Shown one piece after another: positions 43,946-55,283 of a stretch of 64,000 bases of DNA (the stretch's first letter is position 1; each line of letters begins with the position of its first letter). Source of the stretch: Acephala macrosclerotiorum (taxonomy: Eukaryota > Ascomycota > Leotiomycetes > Helotiales > Mollisiaceae); contig MU119211.1 in assembly GCA_014904845.1 (NCBI GenBank), forward strand, positions 168,156 to 232,155. The letters run 5' to 3'. The notes under the pieces are model-generated. The model did not search any database, was not told the origin of the DNA, and saw only the letters and a list, made by a program, of their open reading frames with translations. The position numbers and the translations under genes were made by a program.

Positions 43946-45774
43946 ATGTCGATCACGCTGTCTCACCCTTCACTTGGTGAGATCCAAGGCAAGGTGGATG
44001 AGAAAGTTACTCGGTTTTTGGGCATCAAGTATGCTTCTATCAAAGACATCTTCGCTGCAAGCGAGGTCGTGAAATATTCAAATAGCAAAATAGATGCAAC
44101 AAAGCTTGGGTATATTTTCGTTCCCCAATGCCTGCAATGGCAGCACATGCTGACCTTTTGCTAGACCCATGGTTCCCGGTCCCATGGAAAAGGCATGGGA
44201 AGACGAGTTCAAGTTCATTCAAAAGTCGCTTCCCATGCCTCCTATGACTATGTCCGAACTGGATGGCTTGAATTTGAACGTTACAGTACCTCTGAAGGAA
44301 GGCCAACTGCCAAGCCCTGACACGAAGTTGCCTGTCTTTGTGTTTGTTCACGGTGGAGGCTTTGGACTTGGATCAAATGCATGGCCCCAGTATGATCAAG
44401 GACGCATCGTGCAGCAATCAGAAGAGATGGGAATACCAGTAATTGGTGTTGGCATCAAGTAAGTCATACCCAATTAAGCTCAACATGAGGAGGTTGCTCA
44501 CTGTTTTCCAGTTACCGTGTTGGGATACCAGGGTTCTTGACTTCAGTAGAACTACGTGAAGCTGGATATCTTGGAAATAATGGTGTCAGGGATCAAGCTA
44601 ATGCATTCACTTGGGTTCAAGAGTACATCTCTGGATTTGGAGGTGATCCTCAGAACGTGACCTTCATCGGCGAGAGTGCTGGCTCTGGTTTGGTGCCCTC
44701 GCCAACTTGACTTCCTTTTACTGACTCTTCTCGCTAGCATCCGGATGCTTGTTGTTGCACCAAAAGAAGCAGCTCTTCAACCGCTTCATCAGCATGTCTG
44801 GTAATACTCTCATGGTGAGACCACTACCACCACCTCTTGCGGAATTCGTATACTCGACTACCATGCAAAACCTAGGTCTCGGAGCTCTCTCTGGCGCAGA
44901 AAGGGTGAAAGCTTTGCTGAAGATTCCTGTTGAGAAGATAATCGAGGCCAGGGCGTCAGGTCTTCCGCTGCTGCCAGTCGTTGACAACGATGTAGTACCG
45001 TGTGCTCCTTCTTTCTCACAGATTGGTTCCAAAGCAGAAGATCCTGCTTTATCCATGCCTGGAAGGAGCTGGTGCAAAGAACTGCTCATTGGAGACTGTC
45101 AATTCGATGTAAGAGCTTCTTGAAAATACGAGGGGCAAACTGTGCTAATAGAATTCAAATAGGGCTCTATCCTATCCCACATGCTCGGTCCAAGAACAAT
45201 CGGAATCGGCAAAAATTTCTGCTCTTCTATTGAGAAGACTCTCGCTGCTCAACCCGGAGCCGCGCAGAAGCTCCGCCATACCTACAAAATCACCCCTGAT
45301 CTGGAAGACTCAATCGCTCTTCGGAATGTCCTTCAATTCGCAACAGACATTGGCTTCTTCGCAACAGGCGTGACATGGGCTCGGGGCTGGCCAGGCAAAG
45401 CTTGGATGTATCACTTCAACGAACCAAATCCATGGGATGGAGAATGGAAAGGCGAATCGGGACACATTCTTGATGTTGCTTATCTATTCCAGAACTACGA
45501 GGAGCATTTGACTCAGGCGCAGAAAAATGTTGGCAAGCAGTACGCAGGAGATTTTATTAGCTTCATGAATGGGAAGACGAGATGGCCTGTTTTTGAAGAT
45601 GGGAAAGAAGGTGCCATGACGTATGGACCGAGTACAGAGAGCAAGAGCTGGGAGTATGTTGAAGGTATAACTTCGGAGAAGTCTGGAAGGAAAAATACGA
45701 TTTTTGAGTTGGCGGAGAGTGTTGGGATCGAAGAACTCTCCGCTGCTTGGGGGAACTTCTTGTCTGGCAATTGA
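43946..45774 (+). CDS. Type-B carboxylesterase/lipase (alpha/beta-hydrolase)
   Basis: Five exons, 43946-44109, 44165-44458, 44512-44687, 44738-45108 and 45163-45774, give 538 residues. The upstream frame starting 43874 uses GTG, so the ATG at 43946 (MSITLSHPSLGEIQG) is taken. Family blocks are GKVDEKVTRFLGIKYA, the oxyanion-hole VFVHGGGFGLGS, NYRVGIPGF, then FGGDPQNVTFIGESAGSASG with the nucleophile Ser of GESAG split close to an intron. The acid residue should lie in the 320-360 region, and the catalytic His is probably in ESGHILDVAYLF. No signal peptide is visible, so the enzyme is probably cytosolic, unlike most secreted type-B esterases. It lies 1 kb downstream of the PKS on the same strand. 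Because the PKS has no release domain, an off-loading, ester-forming or ester-cleaving role in the pathway is plausible but unproven. Confidence 0.9.
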
Positions 45775-46423
45775 GACAGTTGACTTTGAGATGAGGCATT
45801 TCCATGCCCTGCATTCGTCAGAAGATGCTTCCTAGGCTAACTACATATTTACCCTCGTTCCCGGACATTTGCCGGTCCCGAAGCCGTACTGAACGCGCTA
45901 CTCCTCATCTGATCTCTGTATCCAAATGCAAGAGCCACTCTCGAAAGAGGCCTCGGAATACGGACCAAATATTCTCACTGCCTCGGGGCTCGGATCTATA
46001 CTGCCGAATGCTTTGTGATATTCCTGTCATGCCCCAAGTGAGGCTGGATGCTTTGTGATAATGTTGTCAGATAGCTACCCCACCTAAAACTACCTAGCCA
46101 CCCAAAACTCTCCTAGCTCAAGCGAGTTTCAGTGGCGTTGGTGCTTAGACGGGGGATTTCCGATGATCTTCTTGGCGATGCTGGCCAACATCGGCTGCCG
46201 TGATACTTGGAGAGTCTTCATGTGCAACAGACTTCAAAGAACTATGGAGCCTGATATGTGGCGGCCTGCGGGGCCTACGCTGGCAAAAGCAGATATATTT
46301 GGTGCTGCGTCGCTGGACGCAGACTTTCTCCTGCAGCAGTGTCGATACCCGGCATATCCCAGCAGCCAGATATCTCAACGCCTTCCGCCGATCTGAGAAG
46401 AAGCGAGAACTGACAAAATTAAA
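45775..46423. other. Intergenic, nothing supported
   Basis: About 650 bp between two same-strand genes. It should hold the promoter of the dioxygenase gene. Antisense frames (46145-46684) are shadows and cross its first exons. Confidence 0.4.
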
Positions 46424-48101
46424 ATGCCCGCTCAAACTTCTGAGAAGCCAGACTATCAGAATATCTTCCATTGGGTAGAAACGCAGAAGGATGGGGCAAT
46501 TCCTTCTTTTGCGGTGAGAAAGAACGACCCGTACGAGGTAAGAAACCCTCCTACCAAATTTCTCGCTTTTGTTAATCTTTAGCAGTACCAATGTGGTTTT
46601 GGAAATCAGTGAGTCCCCAAAAGAATCCCGGGAAGCTATCTGCATTGGAGTTGACGTCGAATGTAGCTTTGAATCCGAAGTCATTCCCGGAACGATTCCA
46701 CAGGGACAAAACAGCCCAAGATGTGTTCGCTTCGGACTCTACGCCGAACAAATGACTGCATCAGCATTCGTAGCCCCCAGAGCTGCAAACAAGAGGTCGT
46801 GGCTCTACAGGGTTCGTCCAGCAGTTGCACATGAAGGATTTGTGAGTTGCCTCGAAATCATTCTTCGAAGGATATACTGATCACACGTGACCAGACTGAT
46901 TTGCCAGACAACAAAGACATGGAATCAAACTTCTTGCCCATTAATCCTCGTGTCCATGTTTCACCAACTCAATTAGCTTGGATGCCCTTCGATATTCCAA
47001 GTGAAGGTGATGTTGACTTTATCACTGGGCTCAAGTCAGTTGCTGGTTCTGGGGATCCCACACTGCGAGAAGGCATCGTCACCCACGTCTATACAGCGAA
47101 CACAAGCATGAAGGAAAAGTCTTTTGTGAACTCAGATGGAGAATTTCTCATAGTCCCACAACAAGGAGCTCTTGACATTCAAACCGAATTCGGTCCTCTT
47201 TATGTACAACCAGGAGAGATCTGTGTGATTCAACGAGGTATCCGCTTTCGTGTCGAACTACCAGACGGACCATCCCGTGGTTATATACTTGAAGTATGGG
47301 GAACACAATTCGAATTGCCAGAACTGGGCGCACTTGGGGCCAACGGGCTTGCAAATCCTCGTGACTTCTTAACTCCGAAGGCCAAGTACGAAGTTAAGAA
47401 GGAGCGATGGGAGATCGTGTATAAGCTTGGAGGGAAGTTCTTCAAGAGCACTCAAGGACACTCGCCTTTTGATGTTGTTGCGTGGCATGGCAACTATGTG
47501 AGTCCTCCACCATCTCGAAAAATACAGGTGAAGCTGACTCGTCCAGGTGCCATACAAATACGACCTGACCAAGTTCGTCAATGTTGGCTCAATCTCCGTC
47601 GACCACATCGATCCCTCAATCTTCTGCGTCCTCACAGCAAAGTCTCGAGATGTAACAGCGCCGCTCGCCGACTTTCTCATCTTCTCTCCTCGCTGGGACG
47701 TAGCATCACACACCTACCGACCACCATACTACCACCGAAACGTTGCCTCCGAGCTCATGGGGCTCATCTACGGCGACTATGGCGGACGGTCGGATGCTTT
47801 CAAACCCGGAAGTGTATCCTTCGAATGTGGCATGGTACCTCACGGCGTCGCGTACGAGGAGTTCAAAGCCGCGTCTGCTGAGCCTCCACCAGAGATGCAG
47901 ATCTCGAAAGGATCAGTCGCATTCATGTTTGAGTCTAGCAGACCGTTTACAATCACAGACTACGCGTGGAATAGCAAGAAGAGGCATGAGCATGAGCCAA
48001 AGATGTGGGATAATCTGGTAAATAACTTTTCGAGTCATGCGAAGGAGGTGGAGGAGATTATGAGTAAGGTTAATGGGTTGAAGGTTTCGAACGGACATTA
48101 A
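46424..48101 (+). CDS. Homogentisate 1,2-dioxygenase-like protein (diverged paralogue)
   Basis: Five exons, 46424-46537, 46583-46608, 46667-46841, 46895-47497 and 47547-48101, give 490 residues, somewhat longer than the usual 440-450. The iron dioxygenase opens the homogentisate ring to maleylacetoacetate in tyrosine breakdown. Family blocks are YQCGFGNHFESEVIPGTIP, FGLYAEQMTASAFVAPR, NKRSWLYRVRPAVAH and VDHIDPSIFCVLTAKS (position of the catalytic His). The iron ligands appear kept: His and Glu in YYHRNVASELMGLIYGDY, and His in MVPHG. The normally conserved GGASLHNCM..HGPD block is altered to PGSVSFECGMVPHGVA. Canonical fungal genes lie beside fumarylacetoacetase and maleylacetoacetate isomerase; none is here. 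Its place beside a PKS and its divergence suggest a secondary-metabolism role. Acceptor of the second exon is TTAGCAG, so a three-base alternative exists. Confidence 0.88.
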
Positions 48102-51100
48102 ATTTTGAGTTGATAAGACGCGAACAATGAAAACCAATGAAAGTTGATACTCATTTGTGCGGTTTGGTGAGCTCGTTACGATGGCGACGTCTGGAGAAGA
48201 TGGTCGGATCCGCGTGACAAATTCATTGGAAACGCGTCGGGATATGGAGGCTTAATAATACTTGATATCGAGATTTCTGGATTGCACCTTTGATGTTCAA
48301 AAGTTCTGTCGTGATGTGGGGCAATAAGAATACCTTCTCGAATGAGAGGGGATGGTCGTATTAGGGATGAATTGAGGTCAAGACATGTTGCAAACCAAGT
48401 ACATGACCGAATAGAATCAGCTGCGGTAGACCACTATGACCATGATTATTGAGTCCGAAAATGCACTTTAACCTACTAAAATCACTCTAGTAGTGTATAA
48501 TAATGGAAATGCATGTTAAAGTGCTGTTTAGAAAAGTCTTGCAGTGGTTGAGTTTCGACAACACGAGACATCGGATTTAGATGTCCCACAAACATCCCAA
48601 AATGATTACATAAACGTTTGACCGTGCATTCGATGTTCAAAGTCCAGCGTAATATATGATTGCCGACCTTTTGAGCAGCTTCTCTAGTACCATGATGTCG
48701 CGTTCACAAAATCTTTGAAAGTGATGCCACAGCAACGTGACTTCGGCTAGGGCATTTCGGGGCTCTGATGGCAAATTTCGAAGAGACGAAGGTCAATATC
48801 CGATACTTGCTCGGAACATATTTAATGTCTGCGTCTTATATATGAGAGAGCTTGTGGGAAGGAATCGTCAATGTAGGAATTGCTATTCGTGGATTTTACC
48901 ACTGCGGATTCACCCCCTTTTTATGCTCGCTTAGCGACCACCTATTACTCAGTCCCCAGGTTTTACAATTCGACTTCATATAATAACTATTTGACACGAG
49001 AACCGCATAGGAAAGGCGTCCTCACTGTTCTATATCACAAGAGCACTTTTCCATTTCAAAAACCTAGCTAAATACTTTTGAAAATGAAGAATTCTTGGGA
49101 TCACGTGGTAGGAGACTTCCATTAATTTGAGACGCATCTCTATTGTCCTACGATGTAAGAATACTTTAAAAGTTCAAAAGTAACACTCTTACCTAATCCT
49201 CACAAAGTTAATTTACTTTAATCGCATGCTACTTAGTATTGTCCCCGAGCTCAAGGGGCATTTCTCTCAGAATCAGCTACGCAGGACACAGACTATCAAT
49301 ATATACAACAATCATAAGTACGATGACAAGAACACGCTCCAAGATGAATATCCCCTATCATTCATCCAAAGCTACCACAATGTTATAGCGATAAGAAAAT
49401 TCTTGACAACGATGATGAGATTGACTCGAACGAGGAGACTGCCAATACTGCGAAGAGGGTGAGGATTGTCCGCAGCCCTGGCTCTTGTACAGTACCTAGA
49501 TGGGAGAGAGCGCTGGCTGGGCTTGAAACTCACCGCTACTCTACAAGCCTCTTTCGTGCTTCGCCCCTTTGCTTCTCGGGGAGGAGGAATCGTACTGGAG
49601 GAAGCGAGGATTTTATATCTACAATAACGGTGAAACAATACTGGAAGGGGGCATGAGTCCGTTGAGTCATCTTGCCGATGCTAGTGTGGATCATCTTTCA
49701 AGTATTTAAAAAGCACCACGGTCATCGACACCACAGTACCAAGCCTCCCAATCAGAAATACCCAAGACCATACCTCTGGCAAGATCACCCGTGCATATAC
49801 TGTCCGGTACCGCCGCCTAGTACAAATGCATCCATAACCTATCGAATTTGATCAACTCTATCCGTCAGAAGCGCATCAATAGTCTTCTGTGTCGATATTT
49901 GACAAATTGACAACGACAATTGAAACGATAAAACTCCCTTGACAGCGATAAAGAGACCGAGTTTAAAGATAGAAAGATGCCAACTTTTCGTGAGTGCAGA
50001 AAATCCGACCACAACAAGGAGGAGAGAGAGCAGGAGGGGTTTGTCGACATTCTTCGTTCTCTGTCTACTTGCTTATTCCTTCTCAACTTAAGTTGACGGC
50101 GTGAAATGAGGTTGAAGGCGACGAGATTTAACGGTAGGCATGTAAAGATATATATACTGAGTGAGAAACACCGTGCTGTTGTGAAAAGAGCACAACAGCA
50201 CGATGTCCTCGGGAGACACTTTTTCACGTGATACTAAATCCTCAACTTTGTTTCCTAGCCTTCCAAGAGGTAGGGGCTTCCGAATCATAGTCTTCAGTGT
50301 TTCAAAATAGCTGAGATATTCGAAAATGTGATTACTCCAAGCCTTGTGGGATTGAAAGGTTAGTTATTGAGAAGTGTGCTTGAAATATATGGCAATGTTA
50401 CGCTTGTGCTAGCTTAGAGAAGCCAGAACCACATTTCCCTGCACCCCTAGTCAAGCGAAAATTCCAGAAAACTTTCAGAACATATTATAATGTCCCGTAC
50501 CTAACAAATAAGTCAGTGAGACCTCGCGGTCCCATCCATGGCGAGCAAAGGACTCGAGGCGTGCGTACCCCTAAATACCTCGCTAACACTGAAAATCCAC
50601 TCCACCCAAAACTTTGTAATTAATACAAAAAGATCCACATTATAAACACTATAACCCTTTTTCCAATTTCAGTTGTTTCTAAACCCAACTTAATACTACG
50701 CGCCCATGCAAGCGAGATATGTTGCAGCTGTGTTGGGGTACACGGGACGCGAAACCCACAAATGAAATTATGTCTCAATATGCCCTCTGTATTCCCTTCT
50801 TCGAGATACTAAATCAGCTTACAACTTCCAAGCCCTCTTGAATATTCGAAAGACACTTTCCCACATTTCCAGGCACTGAGCGGTGATTGGGCTCAAGTGC
50901 TTGGCTCCAAAAAGGAGGGAGCCTAAGCGAGATATTCGCATCTTGTCACTTTCTAACTTCAACCCAGCACATTCACTCTTGTCACAAGCTGTTCAAACAT
51001 AGCAAACGCAGCACATGAGGAACTTGCAAATACTACAAATACTTTAGCGCGCACAATTTTGGGATTCGAGTATTTAAGGTGCCTCGAACACAAAGATTTC

Positions 51101-51151
51101 AACCCCTTTCTGCCATTTACGACGACATCATACACACACCATAAACTCGCA
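48102..51151. other. 3-kb intergenic region, no supported gene
   Basis: Many short frames (at most 120 codons, 49865-50227 minus) occur on both strands, none with a motif or a believable exon structure. The stretch is AT-rich in parts (about 48470-48530, 48960-49200, 50600-50700). I see no RNA gene. It marks the likely right edge of the cluster. Confidence 0.45.
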
Positions 51152-51628
51152 ATGGCTTCAGCTCGCCACTTGGCCAACTACCATCGACTTCTTCGAGCTC
51201 AAATTCCGAACATGTCCTCTCCTGCTTCTGAGTCGGAAACCCCAGAACCAAAGCTATCGCGAGATGGCCGACTGTCAGAAAAGCTCAGCTCGCAAGCGCA
51301 GGCCATCGCATACCTCGCGCGCAACCTCCAAATCGAAGCATCCAGCATGTCTACATCACAAAGTCTTTCTGGCAAGCTCTCTCAACCTATCGTCTTCAAT
51401 AACCAATCCGTCAAGCCCCGCAAAGGCACCAATCACCAAATCGACCCCGACAACCCAATTCCGTCCATCGAATTTGATGGGTACGACGATGAACAACCCA
51501 AGCGCATCACAATCAAGCTCACTGTTCGCCGACAACGCAAGTCAAGAAAACCAGCGAAGAAGGAAAGACCGGAGAGATATCGGGCTGTTGGAGGAGTTTC
51601 AGGAAAGCTTGTATTTAAACGCATTTGA
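51152..51628 (+). CDS. Small basic hypothetical protein
   Basis: I do not recognise this product. The frame extends upstream, but its first codon there is TTG; the first ATG is 51152, giving 158 residues (MASARHLANYHRLLRAQIPN...). The first half is polar and Ser-rich (SSPASESETPEPKLSRDGRLSEKLSSQAQAIAYLARNLQIEAS). The second half carries DPDNPIPSIEFDGYDDEQPKRITIKL and a strongly basic run, VRRQRKSRKPAKKERPERYR, which resembles a nuclear localisation signal or a nucleic-acid-binding patch. No cysteines, no signal peptide, no membrane segment. It is preceded by a pyrimidine-rich leader. Possibly a histone-like or RNA-binding protein, but that is composition-based only. Confidence 0.45.
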   Translation: MASARHLANYHRLLRAQIPNMSSPASESETPEPKLSRDGRLSEKLSSQAQAIAYLARNLQIEASSMSTSQSLSGKLSQPIVFNNQSVKPRKGTNHQIDPDNPIPSIEFDGYDDEQPKRITIKLTVRRQRKSRKPAKKERPERYRAVGGVSGKLVFKRI

Positions 51629-52201
51629 ATGTTAAGGATTGGGAAGGGGCGTTCACAAAATGTATTGCGCAAGCGAAGGAAGGGCCATGACTGTACATAC
51701 CAATGAAAGCATCTGTCTCCCTCTTGCTATGTGATTCGTTAATGATTCGTGATATGGTCCTGACCAAGTCCTACAGTGTCACCTTCAGTGTGAAACCGCC
51801 ATTTTCAATGTCCCGATGGTGCTAGGACATTGGTTGTCCATTTCAGAAGCCACGACAAAGCCTTTCGCAACGAACTAGTTGGACACTTGATCCGGCTGAT
51901 CTCCTTCGTTTTGCAGGGAAATCCTATTGTCCTACGTCGCGAGAGTACTTTCAAGCATCAAAGCCTGCTCTTAGATTCAGTGATTATTTTTTCGAATGCC
52001 GTTGAAAAGTGAGGTTATTTGCTTCTCTTCAACCCGCTTACATCCTCCCTCAAACCTAACTTCAAATCCCTCGGCAGCAAAGCACCCAAATTCCCAAACG
52101 CCCAGGGCGATTATAGAACTAAAATCTCCTCCCACCCAACCATATCAGACCCTCTTCTCACCCTCCTCCTTCCCTTCCCCATCCCAAATCTCTCAAACCC
52201 C
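51629..52201. other. Convergent 3' intergenic region
   Basis: About 570 bp between 3' ends. The frames around 51830-52200 do not carry a motif. Nothing else seen. Confidence 0.4.
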
Positions 52202-53050
52202 CTATCTCTTCCCCTCCCTCACCATATTCCAAATCCGATACGGCACACTCACCCCAAAATCCCCCAACTCCGTATCCGAAATCCCAACTTCTTTTGCACC
52301 AAGCTTCTCATAGAGTCCTCTTCCTTCCCTGCTGGCTCTGATGTAGACGGGTCTCCCATCTGCGTCCACTTCTTTTAGCCACTGGTCGAGAAGCTTGGCG
52401 CCGATACCCTTCCGCTGGTGGTTTACTGAGACTGAAAGAGTCTCGAGTTCTGTGTTTGTCAGTAATGGAAAAAATGAAAGGGGGAATAGGGATTAGAAGG
52501 GAAACGCGGAAAGACGGAAAGAGAAAAGGGGGACGAACCCCAATGATCATCCGTCTTGTACTTATGCTTGTCTTCAATTACTACACCAAGAAAATATCCG
52601 AACAGTTTCTGATTCGTCCCCTCCGGCAAAACAGGCTTCCATTCTTCCTCTCCGTCTTCCCCTTTCTCTCCTCCTTTTCCATTCTTTGAGAGCTTGGGCG
52701 TCGTGCCTATCAAGAAGCCTACAACTTCTTCTTGAACAAAATTTTCTCCCCATGGATCGTCTATCGAACTCGAGCTGCGTGAAATTAGCATGATGAAATC
52801 TCATCTTGTTAGGGGAGCTTCGAAGCCGAAACACAAGGACATACGAAGAAGCTATCGTAGCAACTGAAAACTGGAATTTCTCAGGATAGCTCAAGAAATG
52901 CAAGTATCATGATAGAAACACCCCGTAAAGATCAGCGTAAGACTTCCAAGGCAAGGCGATGATAGGATGTTGAGCATTAGCGACAATATTCAACAACACA
53001 ATCTGATGAAGATCCGTCGTGAGCGCGGGACGGACTTCAATCTCTGCCAT
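52202..53050 (-). CDS. GNAT-family N-acetyltransferase with an in-frame TGA
   Basis: Three exons, 53050-52845, 52774-52539 and 52449-52202, stay in frame for 229 codons plus stop. The start MAEIEVRPALTTDLHQIVLLN is typical of GNAT proteins. The acetyl-CoA loop is in the last exon: LSVSVNHQRKGIGAKLLDQWL (Q-R-x-G-x-G pattern), followed by VYIRASREGRGLYEKLGAKEVG. Within exon 1, codon 48 (52909-52907) is TGA. The sequence around it, DLYGVFLS-stop-YLHFLSYPEKFQFSVA, reads like the continuous second helix of the fold, with Arg (CGA) expected at the stop. A 51-nt intron from GTGTTT to TTCCAG (about 52925-52875, phase 0) could remove the TGA but also this helix. Substrate unknown. Confidence 0.7.
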
Positions 53051-53449
53051 CTCGAATCTTGATTGATTCAGTCAACAATCATCCGAATATTATTGTAACG
53101 AGTGAGTAATGAGAAAGATGAATGGGAGTGCCAAAATTTTTGTGCGCAAGAAATTCAAGCGTTGCGGCGTATATGAGAATCTAGGACCCCCGGGGCGCAG
53201 CCCACCAGCTTAAATCTGATTGGACTGTTCATTTGAAAGGAGTAACTTTTGTAGAATAAGGAAGGTGGATAAGAAAGTGGATACACATGATATAAGGAGG
53301 ACTTTTTGTTTTGAGCTGGAGGAGCAGAACTATTGGCGCGAGAAAATACGAACGCGATAACCCTAAAGATAGAATCAAGAGAACGAGGATTGCTATTCAA
53401 AGTTTGATGGCATTCTTACACGCCCTTGTTTCTCCAAAGGATCTATATG
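53051..53449. other. Upstream region of the GNAT gene
   Basis: About 400 bp between the GNAT start and the stop of the lyase gene, both on the minus strand. It should contain the GNAT promoter. No supported frame. Confidence 0.4.
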
Positions 53450-55283
53450 CTAAAATTGGCCCTCAGTATTTCCATCTCCCATACTCTTACTGCTGGAACT
53501 ACCACTCTGAATAGCCCCCAAAATACCATCAATATAACTCGCACCACTCCACTTCTGATGCGTCAAAACATCAACACTCAACTCCTTCTCTCTCCTCTGC
53601 ACCAAATTAACATAAGCCAACATCCCCTCATCCTTAAACGCCTTGCTCAACTCATTCGTGATCGTAGCCGTGCTATGTAAACCTGCCAGAGAAATCAACT
53701 GAAGCACAAATCCATGCTTCGCGATATCCCAGATAAAAGACTTTAATGTTTCGGGAGTGAAGCCGTGGTTCATCCAGTTGAATGACGGAGAGAGGTTATA
53801 GACGAGCCCCTTTCCTGGGTATCTCTCCCGGATTTCGCCCGAAAATTGGGCGGCGTTGGCGACGTTTGGATCGCCTGTTTCGACCCAGAGAAGGTCGGCG
53901 AAGGGGGCGTACTCGATGGCTCGTTTGGTTGCTGCTTTCATGCCGGCGCGGTAGTGGTAGAATCCTTCTCTTGTTCGGGGGATGTCGATACTGAATTGGA
54001 TGGGCTTGGATGTGAAGGTTGAGGCTAGTTGTTTCCTCTTCGTGATTGACATGTCTCGGTCTTTTGATGTAGCGTCTTGGTATTTGTTGATATCTGCTTG
54101 CGATACTCCATGAGCTTCCAACTGCTGGACCATTGCTTCGTCGCAAGAAACGAGCTTGGTCTTCTTGACCCATTCTGCCTCGAAGCAGTCAATTTCGGAT
54201 CCAGCCGCACCTGACATCTCCATAGCTTGTAGTGTTTCTGCCAATGACTCGATGGTCTCGTCCGCAACTCCAAGGATAAACTCGTGATCTCGTACATCGA
54301 TGGCGCTGCTGAGGAGTTTCCCGCTCTCAGAATCCGTTCTTGCAATCACAAGGTTTTCCGATCCCATAACATCCCATTGAAACCGTGCTGCCACGAGCCG
54401 ATTGATATGCTCTCCAACCGGTACCAGAACCTTCCCTGCGAGATGACCGCACTTCTTCCCGCCGTGTAACTGATCTTCGAAATGTACAGCTGCGGCTCCA
54501 TTCTCAGCGAAGAGCTTGGCAAGCTTCAGAACTGCTGACAGTCCTCCGTGTCCAGTATCTCCATCTGCTATTATCGGCCGAAGATAATCTGTGTATGGTG
54601 TCTTCGCACGCTCATCCTTGCTCAATTTCCTCCGGGCGTCCCATTGTTTCCTGTCGTGCATCGATTGTGCCTTCGCGAGTCTCTGGACTTGGTTCGGGAC
54701 CGTATTGTATGGGTAGTCGCCAAAGTCGGGGGACACTTCGTTCGTGGTAGTGAGGACCGATGAGCATGCCCAACCGGAAATATAGAGGACTTCTTGATTC
54801 GGTGCTTGTTGTGTCATTTGTACAGGATCGATCGCACCCACTGTAACTCGTCAGACCTGGTCATTCCTCCGGATCGATGGACGTACTTGTGTGTATTGGC
54901 TCTCCCTTTACCTCCCTCTCCTTGATCAGATTGAACAATTTCCTCGCCATCACCGAGCTTGGATATGATTGTAGTTGACTCCCTCGTTTCGACACAACAT
55001 CCGCCACCGAGTATGGTCTCTTGATCCCTTCATATCTTGGACTTGCCCACCAGGCCTCCACGTCCTTAATCTGCTGCTCGTACAGCTCGTCCTCCGCGGC
55101 CCCAGCCTTTTGTGATTCGGGGAGTAATTGAAAAGAGTCGGAAGGGAGGGCGGCGGATACTGGGTAGTCCAAAGGCTTGAGGGACATTGTACGGGCTGAT
55201 ATCGAGAAGTCTCGTAGATGAAGATTAGGTGACCTCGCCGCCACCACTCGCCGAGGAAGTGTTGATGCTACTCTGCGAAGCAT
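53450..55283 (-). CDS. mclA: 2-methylisocitrate lyase, mitochondrial (isocitrate lyase family)
   Basis: Splits 2-methylisocitrate into pyruvate and succinate, the last step of the methylcitrate cycle for propionyl-CoA disposal. Two exons, 55283-54887 and 54840-53450, give 595 residues; the first exon ends GEPIHT and the intron sits inside the next Met codon. The N-terminus [20 protein letters not shown] and following ISARTMS form an Arg/Ala-rich presequence that separates this enzyme from glyoxysomal isocitrate lyase. Family blocks are [22 protein letters not shown], the active-site KKCGH in [22 protein letters not shown], and [10 protein letters not shown]. It is not an ordinary ICL because of the leader and because the divergent neighbour is methylcitrate synthase. 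Substrate preference is inferred from these points; sequence alone does not prove it. Confidence 0.9.

Noticed and set aside
49865..50288. Minus-strand frames of 66 and 120 codons in the 3-kb gap
   Set aside because: They overlap in different frames, have no motif and do not splice into a sensible protein.
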